From Sphingomonadales bacterium (lineage in GTDB: Bacteria > Pseudomonadota > Alphaproteobacteria > Sphingomonadales > Sphingomonadaceae): a DNA stretch of 64,000 nucleotides. Both the position numbers and the translations under genes were made by a program. The stretch covers positions 1-64,000 of the forward strand of contig JAGWUH010000013.1 of assembly GCA_028868535.1 (NCBI GenBank). Reading direction: 5' to 3'. The notes beneath the pieces were generated by a model. It was not told the origin of the DNA. It did not search any database and was given only the letters and a program-made list of their open reading frames with translations. Each line of letters begins with the position of its first letter. The first letter of the stretch is position 1. Positions 49,443 through 58,698 of this stretch are shown here, one piece after another.

Positions 49443-50951
49443 TCAGAGACAGGCTTCGAGGTAAGCCTGGTCGAACCCGAACTGCCGCGCCTTTTCAAGC
49501 GTGTAGGGCCGCAGCCCCGAAGCGCGATACTCGCCGATGATCTTGCCGTCGTCGGTCTCGTCCAGGTACTCGAACTTGAACAGCTCCTGCGTCACGATCA
49601 CGTCGCCCTCCATCCCGATCACCTCGGTGATGTTGGTGGTGCGGCGCGAACCGTCGCGCAGGCGCTTGACCTGGACGATGATGTCCACCGATTCGGCGAT
49701 CTGCCGGCTGATCGCCTCCTTCGGGATCTTGATGTCGCCCATCAGGATCATGTTCTCCATGCGCCCCAGCGCCTCGCGCGGGCTGTTGGCGTGCAGCGTA
49801 CACATCGATCCGTCGTGGCCGGTGTTCATCGCCGCCAGCAGGTCGAAACACTCTGCGCCACGAATTTCGCCCAGGATGATCCGGTCCGGCCGCATGCGCA
49901 GCGCGTTCTTGACGAGATCGCCGATGGTGATCGCGCCCTGTCCCTCCAGGTTCGGCGGGCGCGTTTCCAGCGGCAGCCAGTGCGGCTGCTGCAGCCGCAG
50001 TTCCGCCGCGTCCTCGATCGTCAGCACGCGCTCGCCCGGCTCGATCATCTTCGACAGCGCGTTGAGCATCGTCGTCTTGCCCGAGCCGGTACCGCCCGAG
50101 ATGACGATGTTCATCCGGCAGGCCCCGGCGATCTTCAGCGCGGTGCACATCTTGTCGCTCATCGAACCGAAGTCCTTGAGCATGTCGAGCGTGATCGGCT
50201 TCTCGGAGAACTTGCGGATCGAGATCGCGGTGCCCCGCAGCGACAGCGGCGGGATGATGACGTTGACGCGGCTGCCGTCCTTGAGGCGCGCGTCGGCCAG
50301 CGGCGTCGTCTGGTCGACGCGGCGGCCGACCTGGTTGACGATGCGCTGCGCGATCTGGAACAGGTGCTGCTCGTCGCGGAACTGGATCCTGGCAAGCTGC
50401 AGCTTGCCCTTCTTTTCGATGTACGTCTGCTCGGGGCCGTTGACCATGATGTCCGAGACGTCAGGGTCGTTCAGCAACTCCTCGAGCGGCCCGAAGCCCA
50501 GCAGCTCGTCGATCAGCACCTTCTCCAGCGCGAACTGCTCGCGCCGGTTCAGCGTGATCTTCAGCTCGGCCAGCACCTCGAAGATGATCGGCCGGAACTC
50601 CTCGGCCAGCTCGTCCTTGGTCAGCGTCGCCGCCGCCTCGGGATCGACGCGCTCGAGCAGGCGCGGCAGCACCTGCTCCTTGATCTTGTGGACCGATGCC
50701 TCGAAGCCCTCGGCCTGCTTCGGCGCTTCGGCAACCGCGTTCGAACGCTCGTCGAGCCGCGACAGCGCATCGCTCTTCACGACTTCGGGGCCATCGGGCA
50801 GCGGCGGGAACTGGTCGCCGCCGCCAAAGCCGCCGGGAACCGACGGGTCGGCCCCGCCGCCCACGCCCTTCATCGGCCGGGCCACGCCGAACTGTGGCCG
50901 CGCGCCAGGCGCCATTCCACCCATGCCGTTGCGTCGCCCGAATGCGCTCAT
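49443..50951 (-). CDS. cpaF: CpaF-type secretion ATPase (Tad pilus family)
   Basis: A 502-residue hexameric ATPase of the TadA/CpaF branch of type II/IV secretion ATPases, powering Flp/Tad pilus assembly. A Gly/Pro-rich N-terminus (MSAFGRRNGMGGM) precedes the N-domain (about 90-190). Walker A is 'ISGGTGSGKTTMLNAL', the Asp box 'LTIEDAAELRLQQPHW', Walker B 'PDRIILGEIRGAECFDLLAA' and the His box 'GHDGSMCTLHANSPREAL'. The start overlaps the stop of an upstream membrane-protein gene (ATGA). No other tad/cpa genes lie in the window, so it appears detached from the pilus locus. Confidence 0.95.
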   Translation of the reverse strand: MSAFGRRNGMGGMAPGARPQFGVARPMKGVGGGADPSVPGGFGGGDQFPPLPDGPEVVKSDALSRLDERSNAVAEAPKQAEGFEASVHKIKEQVLPRLLERVDPEAAATLTKDELAEEFRPIIFEVLAELKITLNRREQFALEKVLIDELLGFGPLEELLNDPDVSDIMVNGPEQTYIEKKGKLQLARIQFRDEQHLFQIAQRIVNQVGRRVDQTTPLADARLKDGSRVNVIIPPLSLRGTAISIRKFSEKPITLDMLKDFGSMSDKMCTALKIAGACRMNIVISGGTGSGKTTMLNALSKMIEPGERVLTIEDAAELRLQQPHWLPLETRPPNLEGQGAITIGDLVKNALRMRPDRIILGEIRGAECFDLLAAMNTGHDGSMCTLHANSPREALGRMENMILMGDIKIPKEAISRQIAESVDIIVQVKRLRDGSRRTTNITEVIGMEGDVIVTQELFKFEYLDETDDGKIIGEYRASGLRPYTLEKARQFGFDQAYLEACL

Positions 50952-52552
50952 GGTGTCCCGATTCCGTTCTCTCGTGCGGCGCGGCGGGCAAGACCCGTCG
51001 CGGCCATCCCCTCGTCATACGGCCGAAGCTTTGACGATTTGCTAACACTGTTTCTACAGCCGCCGTTCGGTCTCTCCGGAAAATCCTTCGCAATGAACAG
51101 GTTGATGCGACGCTGCTGAAAAGTCCACGATCCGGCCTGCCGAAACCCGCGCGACAGCGCCTGCGCCAGCACCGCCGCGCTGGCACCGTTGCGCAGCCCC
51201 ACCGGCTGCGCCGCGGTCACCACCGCCTGCGGTCCCGCCGCCATGATCCGCGCCACCTCGCGCGCCGGGTCGACCGGCAGCGCCCGCGCCTCCAGCGCGT
51301 TGCTGAGATGGTCGGGATAGACGAACCGCGTCGGCAGCGGGCTGCCGGTCAGCGTGTACAGCGCCAGCGGCCCGTCGTGGACATAAAGGCACCGCGTGCC
51401 GATCGCCCGCGCCATCCGCGCCAGCGTCTCCCGTTCGGCGCGCGCCGTCGCCGCCTTTGCCGGCGGGTCGAACACCGCCGTCAGCCACGCGGGGACGAGG
51501 GCCAGCAGCACCACGCCGGGCCGGCCCCCGACGAACAGCGGCAGCGCCACGACGATCACCGCCGGCGCCAGCGCCGCGTAGTAGTAGGTGTAGATCGTGG
51601 TCGAAAGGAACAGCCCGGCGCACCCCGCCAGCAACCAGCCCGCCATCAGGTTCCACGCCTGCCGCGCGCCAGCGGGCAGCACGCGCCGCCGCAGCCAGCC
51701 GGCCAGCGCCAGCGCCGCCAGCGGCGCGAAGTCGCTCGCCTGCCGTCCCAGCGTCAGCGCGAGCGGCATCGCCGCGCGCAGCCGGATCGATTCGAAGTTG
51801 GCGAACACGAACGCCTCGCTTGCCCCGCCGGCCAGGTACGGCAGCGCGAACGCCAGCGTCGGCAGCAACCCCAGCGCCGCGAACAGCGCCGCGTCGCGGG
51901 CCAGCGCCGGGGCGCCGCGCCCCCGCCCGTGCAGATCGCGCAGCGCCACCGCCCCGAACCACAGGCAGGTCGGCAACGCCGAATACTTGACCTGCAAGGC
52001 CAGCCCGCCCAGCGCCATCGCCAGCGCCTGCCGGCGCAGCGCGGTTCCCGCCTCGGCGGCTTCCCGTGCGCGCAGCGCCTGCAACGCCATGCCCGCCAGC
52101 AGCGGCGTCAGGAACACCTCGCTCTGCCCGGAATGGCTGCCATAGATCGCCATCAGCGGGGGATAGGCCGCCGCCGCGAACGCGGCGATGCCCGGCGCGG
52201 CGATGCGCGTGGCGATGCGAAAGGTCAGCCAGCCCCCGGCCAGGCACGCCGCCAGCGCCGCCGCCTGGTAGGCAACCGGTCCGCTGCCGAGCAGCGCGTG
52301 GGCCGCCGCATAGATCGCGAACAGCCCCGGCGGCTTGCGGTCCCACAGCCCGACATAGGGCCATTCCCCCGCCAGCCAGTGGCGCGCGACCAGGCTGTAG
52401 AGCTGCTCGTCGTAATCCGCCGCCGGATGGCCCCAGAACGGCAGCCGCGTGACCAGCGCCAGCACGACCATCGCCACCAGCCCGAACGCGACGGGCGCAT
52501 GACTCGTCGCGCCGGTCGGGCTATGGCGTGAGACTGGTGCGACGGTGGCCAT
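50948..52552 (-). CDS. Polytopic GT-C-like (GT39/ArnT-type) glycosyltransferase-family protein
   Basis: A 534-residue membrane protein with about ten to twelve hydrophobic helices. The first periplasmic loop has the acidic motif 'HPAADYDEQLYSLVARHWLA', where GT-C enzymes bind metal and lipid-phosphosugar donors, followed by 'GLWDRKPPGLFAIY', matching the ArnT/PMT-like family. A soluble domain (about 400-500) follows. The last about 35 residues (CRNSVSKSSKLRPYDEGMA...) are unlike a normal end and reach the cpaF start with a 4-nt overlap. The sugar and acceptor are unknown; coupling to cpaF raises the idea of pilin glycosylation. Confidence 0.78.
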   Translation of the reverse strand: MATVAPVSRHSPTGATSHAPVAFGLVAMVVLALVTRLPFWGHPAADYDEQLYSLVARHWLAGEWPYVGLWDRKPPGLFAIYAAAHALLGSGPVAYQAAALAACLAGGWLTFRIATRIAAPGIAAFAAAAYPPLMAIYGSHSGQSEVFLTPLLAGMALQALRAREAAEAGTALRRQALAMALGGLALQVKYSALPTCLWFGAVALRDLHGRGRGAPALARDAALFAALGLLPTLAFALPYLAGGASEAFVFANFESIRLRAAMPLALTLGRQASDFAPLAALALAGWLRRRVLPAGARQAWNLMAGWLLAGCAGLFLSTTIYTYYYAALAPAVIVVALPLFVGGRPGVVLLALVPAWLTAVFDPPAKAATARAERETLARMARAIGTRCLYVHDGPLALYTLTGSPLPTRFVYPDHLSNALEARALPVDPAREVARIMAAGPQAVVTAAQPVGLRNGASAAVLAQALSRGFRQAGSWTFQQRRINLFIAKDFPERPNGGCRNSVSKSSKLRPYDEGMAATGLARRAARENGIGTP

Positions 52553-52608
52553 GCGATTTCCCGGCGTGTACTCCGCACCGTGGTAACCCGATCAAGGTAA
52601 AGAAATGT

Positions 52609-52941
52609 ATGGCTCGCCGTAAATGGACCGATGATGACTACGAGGCGCTCGAAGCGGTCGAGGCGGCTCCCGCCGAACCCTGCTGGCTCTGCGCGCGGCC
52701 GCTGGGCGCGACGATCGATCGCCATCACCCGGTGCCCAAGAGCAAGGGCGGCAAGGGCGGCCAGGTGGCAATGCACCCGATCTGCCATTCGACCTTGCAC
52801 CTGAACTTCACCAACGCGCAGCTGGCGCGGATCGGCGACGACGTCGCGCGCTATCGCGAGGAGCCGGAGATGGCGAAGTTCCTCGAATGGATCGCCGACA
52901 AGGACCCCGATTTCCACGTCCGCACCGCCAAGCGCAAGTAG
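52609..52941 (+). CDS. HNH-motif nuclease-like protein
   Basis: A 110-residue protein from ATG 52609. A zinc knuckle 'CWLCARPLG' is followed by the HNH active-site pattern 'DRHHPVPKSKGGKGG', 'HPICHSTLHLNFTNAQLARI' and an acidic C-terminal helix. This is the small stand-alone HNH group common in alphaproteobacteria, probably acting on DNA; the biological role is unknown. The Shine-Dalgarno is AAGG. It is 7 nt upstream of the PhzF gene and likely co-transcribed. Confidence 0.88.
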   Translation: MARRKWTDDDYEALEAVEAAPAEPCWLCARPLGATIDRHHPVPKSKGGKGGQVAMHPICHSTLHLNFTNAQLARIGDDVARYREEPEMAKFLEWIADKDPDFHVRTAKRK

Positions 52942-52948
52942 CCGGCCG

Positions 52949-53800
52949 ATGCCTGTCGCGCGCCGCCTCAAGACCGTCGACGTCTTCACCGCCGTGCCGC
53001 TGCTCGGCAATCCGGTCGCCGTCGTGCTCGACGGGGACGGCCTCGACACCGCCCGGATGCAGGCGTTCGCGGCCTGGACCAACCTGTCGGAGACCACCTT
53101 CGTGCTGCCCGCCACCAGCCCGGAGGCAGACTACGCCCTGCGCATCTTCACCCCGGTGGAGGAGCTGCCATTCGCCGGCCATCCCACCCTCGGCAGCGCG
53201 CACGCCGTGATCGAGGCCGGCATCGCCACCCCGCGCGCCGGCCGGCTGGTCCAGCAGTGCGCGGCCGGCCTCGTGGAGATCGACGCCACCGGCCCCGGCC
53301 TGTCGTTCCGCCTGCCCCGCGCCATCGTCAACGACGCGCCCGCGCCCGCGCTGGACTGGCTCGGCGGCATCCCGGTGCTCGGTCCGGCCCGCGCGATCGA
53401 CGTCGGACCAGTCTGGCTGGTGGCGCAACTCGCCGATGCCGGGCAACTCGCCACGCTGGCGTTCGATCGCGCCGCGTTCGCCGCCTACCAGCTCGCCCAC
53501 GGCATGACCGGCACCACCCTGTTCGCGCTCGACGGCGACGGGCAGCCGCATGTGCGCAGCTTCTTCTGGTCGGGCGGCGCGGTGGTCGAGGACCCGGTCT
53601 GCGGCAGCGGCAATGCCGCCGTCGCCGTCCATCGCATCGCCGAAGGCCAGGCCGGCGACGGCAGCGCCTGGACCGCCACCCAGGGCCGCCAGATCGGCCG
53701 CGACGGCCGGGTCATGGTCCGCGTCATCGCCGGCCAGGTCCATGTCGGCGGCGAATGCGTGACCTGCGTCGATGGCCTCGTCGCCGCCGGGCTCGGCTGA
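52949..53800 (+). CDS. PhzF-family isomerase/epimerase
   Basis: A 283-residue protein with the two-lobed diaminopimelate-epimerase-like fold. Family motifs are 'VDVFTAVPLLGNPVAVVL', the catalytic Glu in 'NLSETTFVLP', 'EELPFAGHPTLGSAHAV' and 'DPVCGSGNAAVAVH'. Most PhzF-like proteins outside phenazine clusters have unknown substrates; no phenazine genes are here. It ends convergently 7 bp from the RDD gene. Confidence 0.92.
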   Translation: MPVARRLKTVDVFTAVPLLGNPVAVVLDGDGLDTARMQAFAAWTNLSETTFVLPATSPEADYALRIFTPVEELPFAGHPTLGSAHAVIEAGIATPRAGRLVQQCAAGLVEIDATGPGLSFRLPRAIVNDAPAPALDWLGGIPVLGPARAIDVGPVWLVAQLADAGQLATLAFDRAAFAAYQLAHGMTGTTLFALDGDGQPHVRSFFWSGGAVVEDPVCGSGNAAVAVHRIAEGQAGDGSAWTATQGRQIGRDGRVMVRVIAGQVHVGGECVTCVDGLVAAGLG

Positions 53801-53807
53801 AGCAACC

Positions 53808-54683
53808 TCACGCCGCGTGCTTGTCGGCCTTGCGCCGGCCGAACCGCAGGCCGCTCTCCAGCCGCGCCCGCAAGGCGCGGTAATAGGCCTCCAGGAAGGC
53901 CCGCGCCGCGTCGCGCCCGGGCGGCGTCCAGCCGATCTTCGCGCAGATCGCCGCCGCCACCTCGTCCATCACCTCCGCGCGCCCGTCGCGCAGCACCCGC
54001 TCGAGCGTCTTCAGCTCGTGCTCGCCATATATCGCCAGCTCGGCCTCGCCAAACGCATACCGTCCGCCGTCGCCGGCCTCCCCGACCGTCAGGGCCGCCG
54101 CCAGCTTCTGCCGCCCGGTCTCGACCACCCAGGTCCCGGCGATCACGTCTCCCGCGCGCATCCGGTCGCGATTGAACAGCGGGAACGCGGCGAACAGCAG
54201 GAACCATGCCGCCGCCAGCCAGCCGGCGGTTCCCGCGGCGCCGGTGGGCGCCATCGCCACGAACACGATCGGCAGGGCCAGCTCGATGTCGCGCAGCAGG
54301 TTGCGCGCGATCACCATTTCCGGGGTCAGCCGCGCCCCCTCCCGGCCGACCACGCGAATGCCCAGCAGCCGCTTGGCCGGCGTCGCCCCGCGCGGGCCCA
54401 GTTCCCACAGCAGGAACCAGCCGTTGCGCAGCACGAAGGCCGAGATCACCAGCACGACGAACAGCAGTTGCGCCGGCCCGCTGTCCGCCGTCCGGGCGTC
54501 CGACAGCCCGCCGAACACCTCGCCCAGCACCGCCAGCGTCGCGCCCGCGGCGAGCAGCATCAGCATCAGGTCCAGCGCCAGCGCGCCCGCCCGCGTGCCC
54601 CGGCTTGCCAGCGTCAGCGACAGCGCCAGCCCCTCGGGGGTGACGATCTCGCGCCGGCGGTCATCGCCCGCGCTCCGGCTCAT
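53808..54683 (-). CDS. RDD-family membrane protein
   Basis: A 291-residue protein from ATG 54683, overlapping the SpoIIM gene stop by 4 nt. The RDD domain (about 25-165) includes 'SRGTRAGALALDLMLMLLAA' and 'GPRGATPAKRLLGIRVV', with three or four hydrophobic helices. A C-terminal cytoplasmic region of about 120 residues contains charged helices. RDD genes sit next to SpoIIM and MoxR/DUF58 genes in many alphaproteobacteria, suggesting an envelope or membrane-complex assembly role; the precise function is unknown. Confidence 0.88.
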   Translation of the reverse strand: MSRSAGDDRRREIVTPEGLALSLTLASRGTRAGALALDLMLMLLAAGATLAVLGEVFGGLSDARTADSGPAQLLFVVLVISAFVLRNGWFLLWELGPRGATPAKRLLGIRVVGREGARLTPEMVIARNLLRDIELALPIVFVAMAPTGAAGTAGWLAAAWFLLFAAFPLFNRDRMRAGDVIAGTWVVETGRQKLAAALTVGEAGDGGRYAFGEAELAIYGEHELKTLERVLRDGRAEVMDEVAAAICAKIGWTPPGRDAARAFLEAYYRALRARLESGLRFGRRKADKHAA

Positions 54684-55774
54684 GCCGCGCGGCCCCGGCC
54701 AAAGGCGTAGAAGTACCACAGCCAGAACGCCAGCATCGCCCCGCCCACCACAAGGCGTCCGGACGTTTCGTCGACCAGTTGCCGGCCCAGGCCTTCCAGG
54801 CACGCCGCCACCACCAGCATGACGATGACGCCGATCATCACCACCGACGCGCGCCGCCCGGCCGCGCCCGCCGCCGCCAGCACGCCGCGCCGCCCCGGAA
54901 ACGCCATCGCCCGGCCGATGTGCAGCCCGGCGGCGCCGGACAGCAGCACCGCGAACAGTTCGGTGGTGCCGTGGATCGACAGCCAGCCGACCAGGTCCAG
55001 CGTCAATCCGCGCCCGTGGTACAGCCACAGCATCGCCCCCAGCATGCCGGCGTTCTGCACCAGCAGCATCAGCGACGGCACCCCGAACGCAAAGCCGAGC
55101 GCGAACGCCAGCAGCGAGATCTGGGCATTGTGGCCGAACAGCATCGCCGCGAACGCCGCCAGCCCGCTCTCGCCGGAATGCCCGAACAGGACTCCCCTCA
55201 AGGCTGCCTGGCTGGCGCCCGGCACGCGCACCTCGCCGGGCTCCGCCGGCACGAACGCGGCGTACCAGGCAGGATCGCCGGCCACCAGCAGCCACCCGGC
55301 CACCGTGCCGAGCACCATCAACAGCAGCGCGATGCCGACATCGAAGCCGATCGCCCGCACCGCGCGCGACCATTCGCCGCCGAAGAACCGCCGCAACCAA
55401 CCGCCCAGCGTCACCCGCGGGCCATAGACCTGGAACCAGGCCCGCCGCACCAGCGCTTCGAGGTAAGCCAGCGCGGCGGCGTCCAGCGATGTCTCGCGCG
55501 CGATCGACAGGCTCGAGACCGCCTCGCGGTACAGCACCGGCAGCGCCGTCAGGTCCTCGTCCGACAGCGCGCGCAGGCGCCCCGCCTCGAGCCGGCCGAC
55601 GATGGCCTCCAGCCGCCGCCAGTCCGCTTCGCGATCGATCCGGAAACGGTCCGAACGCAGCGTCGCCGCGCTGATCGCCGCGGCCTCCTGGCCGCCGGCG
55701 CGGCCGAGCAGCCGGGTCAGAGCCCCGTGGACCCCCAGCTCCTGCCTGCGTTCCTGCCTGCCACCCTCGCTCAT
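54680..55774 (-). CDS. SpoIIM/DUF95-family membrane protein
   Basis: A 364-residue polytopic protein. Start ATG 55774 (MSEGGRQERRQELGV). An N-terminal soluble part (about 1-130) has 'LRALSDEDLTALPVLYREAV', followed by six or so hydrophobic helices with the family loops 'LFGHNAQISLLAFALGFAFG' and 'LSIHGTTELFAVLLSGAAGL'. Despite the name, the homologues in non-sporulating bacteria accompany MoxR/DUF58 genes. It is coupled to the RDD gene (ATGA). On its upstream side tRNA-Gln and a small gene separate it from DUF58. Confidence 0.9.
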   Translation of the reverse strand: MSEGGRQERRQELGVHGALTRLLGRAGGQEAAAISAATLRSDRFRIDREADWRRLEAIVGRLEAGRLRALSDEDLTALPVLYREAVSSLSIARETSLDAAALAYLEALVRRAWFQVYGPRVTLGGWLRRFFGGEWSRAVRAIGFDVGIALLLMVLGTVAGWLLVAGDPAWYAAFVPAEPGEVRVPGASQAALRGVLFGHSGESGLAAFAAMLFGHNAQISLLAFALGFAFGVPSLMLLVQNAGMLGAMLWLYHGRGLTLDLVGWLSIHGTTELFAVLLSGAAGLHIGRAMAFPGRRGVLAAAGAAGRRASVVMIGVIVMLVVAACLEGLGRQLVDETSGRLVVGGAMLAFWLWYFYAFGRGRAA

Positions 55775-55929
55775 CGCCGGCAGGCTACAGCAACATCGCG
55801 CGGGATGGAAACAGGCGAACCGCCGCCGCGGGATGTGATCGAAATCGCCCGGCCCGGCACGGCCCGCCGTGATCCGCGCGAGTCCGGCTTGACGCGGCGC
55901 CAACCCGCGCCTAGAGCCACCCCCCGCAT

Positions 55930-56003
55930 TGCCCCGTCGTCTAATGGTAAGACTACGGATTCTGATTCCGTCTATCGAGGTTCGAATCCTCGCGGGGCAT
56001 CCA
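55930..56003 (+). tRNA. tRNA-Gln (anticodon CTG), CCA encoded
   Basis: A full cloverleaf: acceptor TGCCCCG / CGGGGCA, D arm GTC...GAC, anticodon arm ACGGA / TCCGT with loop TTCTGAT (anticodon CTG, reading CAG), T arm CGAGG TTCGAAT CCTCG. Discriminator T at 56000 and CCA at 56001-56003 are encoded. It lies on the strand opposite to the flanking operon genes. Confidence 0.95.
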
Positions 56004-56007
56004 CTTC

Positions 56008-56301
56008 CTACGCCGCCTGACGCTTCCTCCGGGTTTCCCAGCCCTTGCGGGCGGCTGCCGATCGCGCCTCGTGGCTGCCGGATTTCTGCGCCTTGCCACC
56101 GCGCCGGGACGATTCGTGATTGTCCGGCTTGCCGCGTCCCGAACCGGACTTGTTGCCGCCACCGGTCTCCTTGTTCACCGTCGCCCAGGCGCGTCGTTCG
56201 GCCTCCTTGCGGGAAGCGCCGCGATCCTCGTAGCCTTCCTCGATGTGCTCGGCCTGGCGCTTCTGCTTGTCGGTATAGCTGGACTTGTCTCCGCGCGGCA
56301 T
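56008..56301 (-). CDS. Small KGG/'plasmid stabilization'-type basic protein
   Basis: A 97-residue hydrophilic protein from ATG 56301, with GAGGAG upstream. The N-terminal half 'YTDKQKRQAEHIEEGYEDRG' plus 'ASRKEAERRAWATVNKETGG' is the conserved part of proteins often annotated as plasmid stabilization proteins. The C-terminal half is Gly/Ser/Lys/Arg-rich (GGGNKSGSGRGK, 'AARKGWETRRKR'), suggesting disorder and nucleic-acid binding. The annotation by name is traditional and its function is not established. It ends 4 nt from the tRNA-Gln 3' end. Confidence 0.75.
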   Translation of the reverse strand: MPRGDKSSYTDKQKRQAEHIEEGYEDRGASRKEAERRAWATVNKETGGGNKSGSGRGKPDNHESSRRGGKAQKSGSHEARSAAARKGWETRRKRQAA

Positions 56302-56405
56302 GATCGCTCTCCTCGTTGCCATGCCTGTCGGGAATGGCGCGGGTCGGCGCGCGTATCCCGGCCGAAGACGCGCGCACGACGAAGCGTGCCCGCGCCTCGA
56401 CCGGA

Positions 56406-57728
56406 TCAGCCGATGCCTTGCTGCTGCCGGATGGCGAGATAGCTGTCGAGCAACCGCGGCCCGATCGCGTCGCGCCCGGCCTCGATCACGTCCACGCCCA
56501 TGCCGCGCAGGCGCTGGACCACGCCGGCGCGCTGGCGCAGCAGCGCCCCGGCGCTGACCGCCGCCGCCAGCGTCCGGGCACTGTCCGGCTCGGAACCGGC
56601 GATGGTCTCGAGCTCCTCGTCGGCCAGCGTCACGAACAGCACGCGGTGCCGCCGCACCAGCCTGCCGACGCTTTCCAGCATCAGTTCCGCGCCGGCCGGA
56701 TCGGTGAACTCCGAAAACACGACGACCAGCGATCGCCGCTGCAACCGCGCCGCCAGGCTGGCCAGCGCCAGCGTGAAGTTGGCCTCTTCGGGCCGATAGT
56801 CGAGTTCGGCCGCCGCCTCCTGCAACCGGCGAAACGCCCGCGCGTCGCTGGCGAACGGCGTGGCCAGCAGCACCCGCGCGGCGAACCCGTAAAGCATGAC
56901 GCGATCGCCGCCCTTCAGTGCCACCCAGGCGGTCGTCAGCGCCGCGGTCAAGGCCCGGTCGAGCCGTGCCACGCCGCCCACCGGCTCGCACATCGCCCGC
57001 CCGCAGTCGAACGCCAGCACGATCTGGTTGTTGCGCTCGGCCTCGTATTCCTTGGCGTAGAGCCGGGCGTGGCGCGCCGAAGCCTTCCAGTCGATCCGTC
57101 GCCGGTCCATCCCCGGCTCGTAATCGGCCAGCGCTTCGAACATCGTGCCTTCGCCCTTCAGCCGCCGGGCGATCATGCCCAACTGCGATTGCCGCAGCAA
57201 CGCCTGGATCGCCGGGCTGCGGGTCGGCGCCAGGTCGGGCAGGACGCGGACCGGCGTGCCGATCGCCGTCCGCGCCGCGCGCGCGCCCAGGCCCAGCGGG
57301 CCGGTCCAGCGCAGCCAGGCCATGTCGATGCTGCCGGTGCCGCGCCGCAGCGGCCGGAACGCCAGGGCGCCGCAATGCGCGCCATCGGCAGGGTCGAAGG
57401 AAAGGTCGCCCTCGCTGCGCCCGCCGGCGTTGAGCCGCGCGTCCATCGCCAGCGCCGCGCTGACCGTGCCGGGCCGGCCGGACAGCTCGGCTCGCACGAT
57501 CGCGCGCGCATCCTCGCCGACGGCAACGTCGGCCGGCACGATCACCCGCAGGCCCTCCGGCCGCCCCGCCAGCAGCGCGTCGAGCAGCGCCAGCGCCAGC
57601 AGCGCGGCGCCCGCCACCGGCGCCGCCGGCCACAGCGCCGGCGCCAGCACCGCCGCGGCCAGCCCCAGCGGCGCCAGCGCCGCCAGCACCGCGACGGTGC
57701 GCGCGGTCGGGACCGGCACCCCGTTCAC
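56406..57728 (-). CDS. DUF58 protein (MoxR-associated, vWA-like)
   Basis: A 440-residue protein from ATG 57728. Two hydrophobic helices (about residues 10-50) anchor it. The conserved DUF58 core is 'ALADYEPGMDRRRIDWKASA' then 'RHARLYAKEYEAERNNQIVL', followed by a von-Willebrand-A-like fold ('FDCGRAMCE', 'LVVVFSEFTDPAGAELMLES'). It lies 1 nt after the MoxR gene stop. DUF58 proteins act with MoxR ATPases in assembly or activation of protein complexes; the client is unknown. Confidence 0.92.
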   Translation of the reverse strand: MNGVPVPTARTVAVLAALAPLGLAAAVLAPALWPAAPVAGAALLALALLDALLAGRPEGLRVIVPADVAVGEDARAIVRAELSGRPGTVSAALAMDARLNAGGRSEGDLSFDPADGAHCGALAFRPLRRGTGSIDMAWLRWTGPLGLGARAARTAIGTPVRVLPDLAPTRSPAIQALLRQSQLGMIARRLKGEGTMFEALADYEPGMDRRRIDWKASARHARLYAKEYEAERNNQIVLAFDCGRAMCEPVGGVARLDRALTAALTTAWVALKGGDRVMLYGFAARVLLATPFASDARAFRRLQEAAAELDYRPEEANFTLALASLAARLQRRSLVVVFSEFTDPAGAELMLESVGRLVRRHRVLFVTLADEELETIAGSEPDSARTLAAAVSAGALLRQRAGVVQRLRGMGVDVIEAGRDAIGPRLLDSYLAIRQQQGIG

Positions 57729-57729
57729 C

Positions 57730-58698
57730 TCAGCGCGGCGCCTCGGTGCGCTCGACCAGCCCGGCCACCAGCGCGTCGATGCTCTTGCCCTCGATCTCCG
57801 CCGCCGGGCTCAGCAACAGGCGGTGCCGCAGGACGGCGGGGGCAAGCTGCTTGACGTCATCGGGCACCACATAGTCGCGCCCGTCGATCGCGGCGCGCGC
57901 CCGCGCCGCATTGGCCAGCAGCACCGCCGCGCGCGGGCTGGCGCCGCAGGCCAGGTCGGCGCTGTCGCGCGTCGCCCGGATCAGCCGCACGACATAGTCG
58001 GTCACCGGATCGGCCAGCGTGATCGCGCTGACCGTCGTCGCCGCCGCGGGGAACACCCACGGTTCCGCCACCGCCGCCAGCCCCAGCTCGGCCGCGCGCG
58101 GCGGCCCGCTGCGCGTCCCGAACCGCGCGACGATGCGCAGTTCCTCCTCGTGGCTGGGATAGGGCACCAGCAGCTTGAACAGGAACCGGTCGAGCTGCGC
58201 CTCGGGCAGCGGATAGACCCCCTGGCTCTCGATCGGGTTCTGCGTCGCCACCACCATGAACGCATCGGGCAGCGCGTGCGCGGTGCCGTCCAGCGTCACC
58301 CGCCGCTCCTGCATCGCCTCCAGCAGCGCCGCCTGCGTCTTCGGCGGGGTGCGGTTGATCTCGTCGCCCAGCAGCAGCTCGCAGAAGATCGGCCCGCGGG
58401 TCAGCGTGAAGGTGCTGGTCTGGAAATTGAACAGGTTGGAGCCGAGGATGTCGCCCGGCATCAGGTCCGGGGTGAACTGGATGCGCCCGAACTGCAGCCC
58501 CAGCGCGGCGGCGAAGCACTGCGCGAGGAAGGTCTTGGCGGTTCCCGGCGGCCCCTCCAGCAACACGTGCCCGCGCGCCAGCAGCGCCACCAGCAGGTGA
58601 TCGACGGTCTCCGCCTGGCCGACCACCGCCTTGCCGATCTCGGCGCGGATGGCGTCCGCCAGCGCCCCCACGTCTGCTATCGTCAGCGTCCTGTTCAT
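57730..58698 (-). CDS. MoxR-family AAA+ ATPase
   Basis: A 322-residue chaperone-like ATPase. Walker A is '[20 protein letters not shown]', Walker B '[20 protein letters not shown]', sensor 1 '[20 protein letters not shown]', and the C-terminal lid includes '[20 protein letters not shown]'. It overlaps the DUF4350 gene upstream by 4 nt and precedes DUF58 by 1 nt, so the genes are tightly coupled. Family role: metal insertion or complex maturation with a vWA partner. Confidence 0.95.
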   Translation of the reverse strand: MNRTLTIADVGALADAIRAEIGKAVVGQAETVDHLLVALLARGHVLLEGPPGTAKTFLAQCFAAALGLQFGRIQFTPDLMPGDILGSNLFNFQTSTFTLTRGPIFCELLLGDEINRTPPKTQAALLEAMQERRVTLDGTAHALPDAFMVVATQNPIESQGVYPLPEAQLDRFLFKLLVPYPSHEEELRIVARFGTRSGPPRAAELGLAAVAEPWVFPAAATTVSAITLADPVTDYVVRLIRATRDSADLACGASPRAAVLLANAARARAAIDGRDYVVPDDVKQLAPAVLRHRLLLSPAAEIEGKSIDALVAGLVERTEAPR

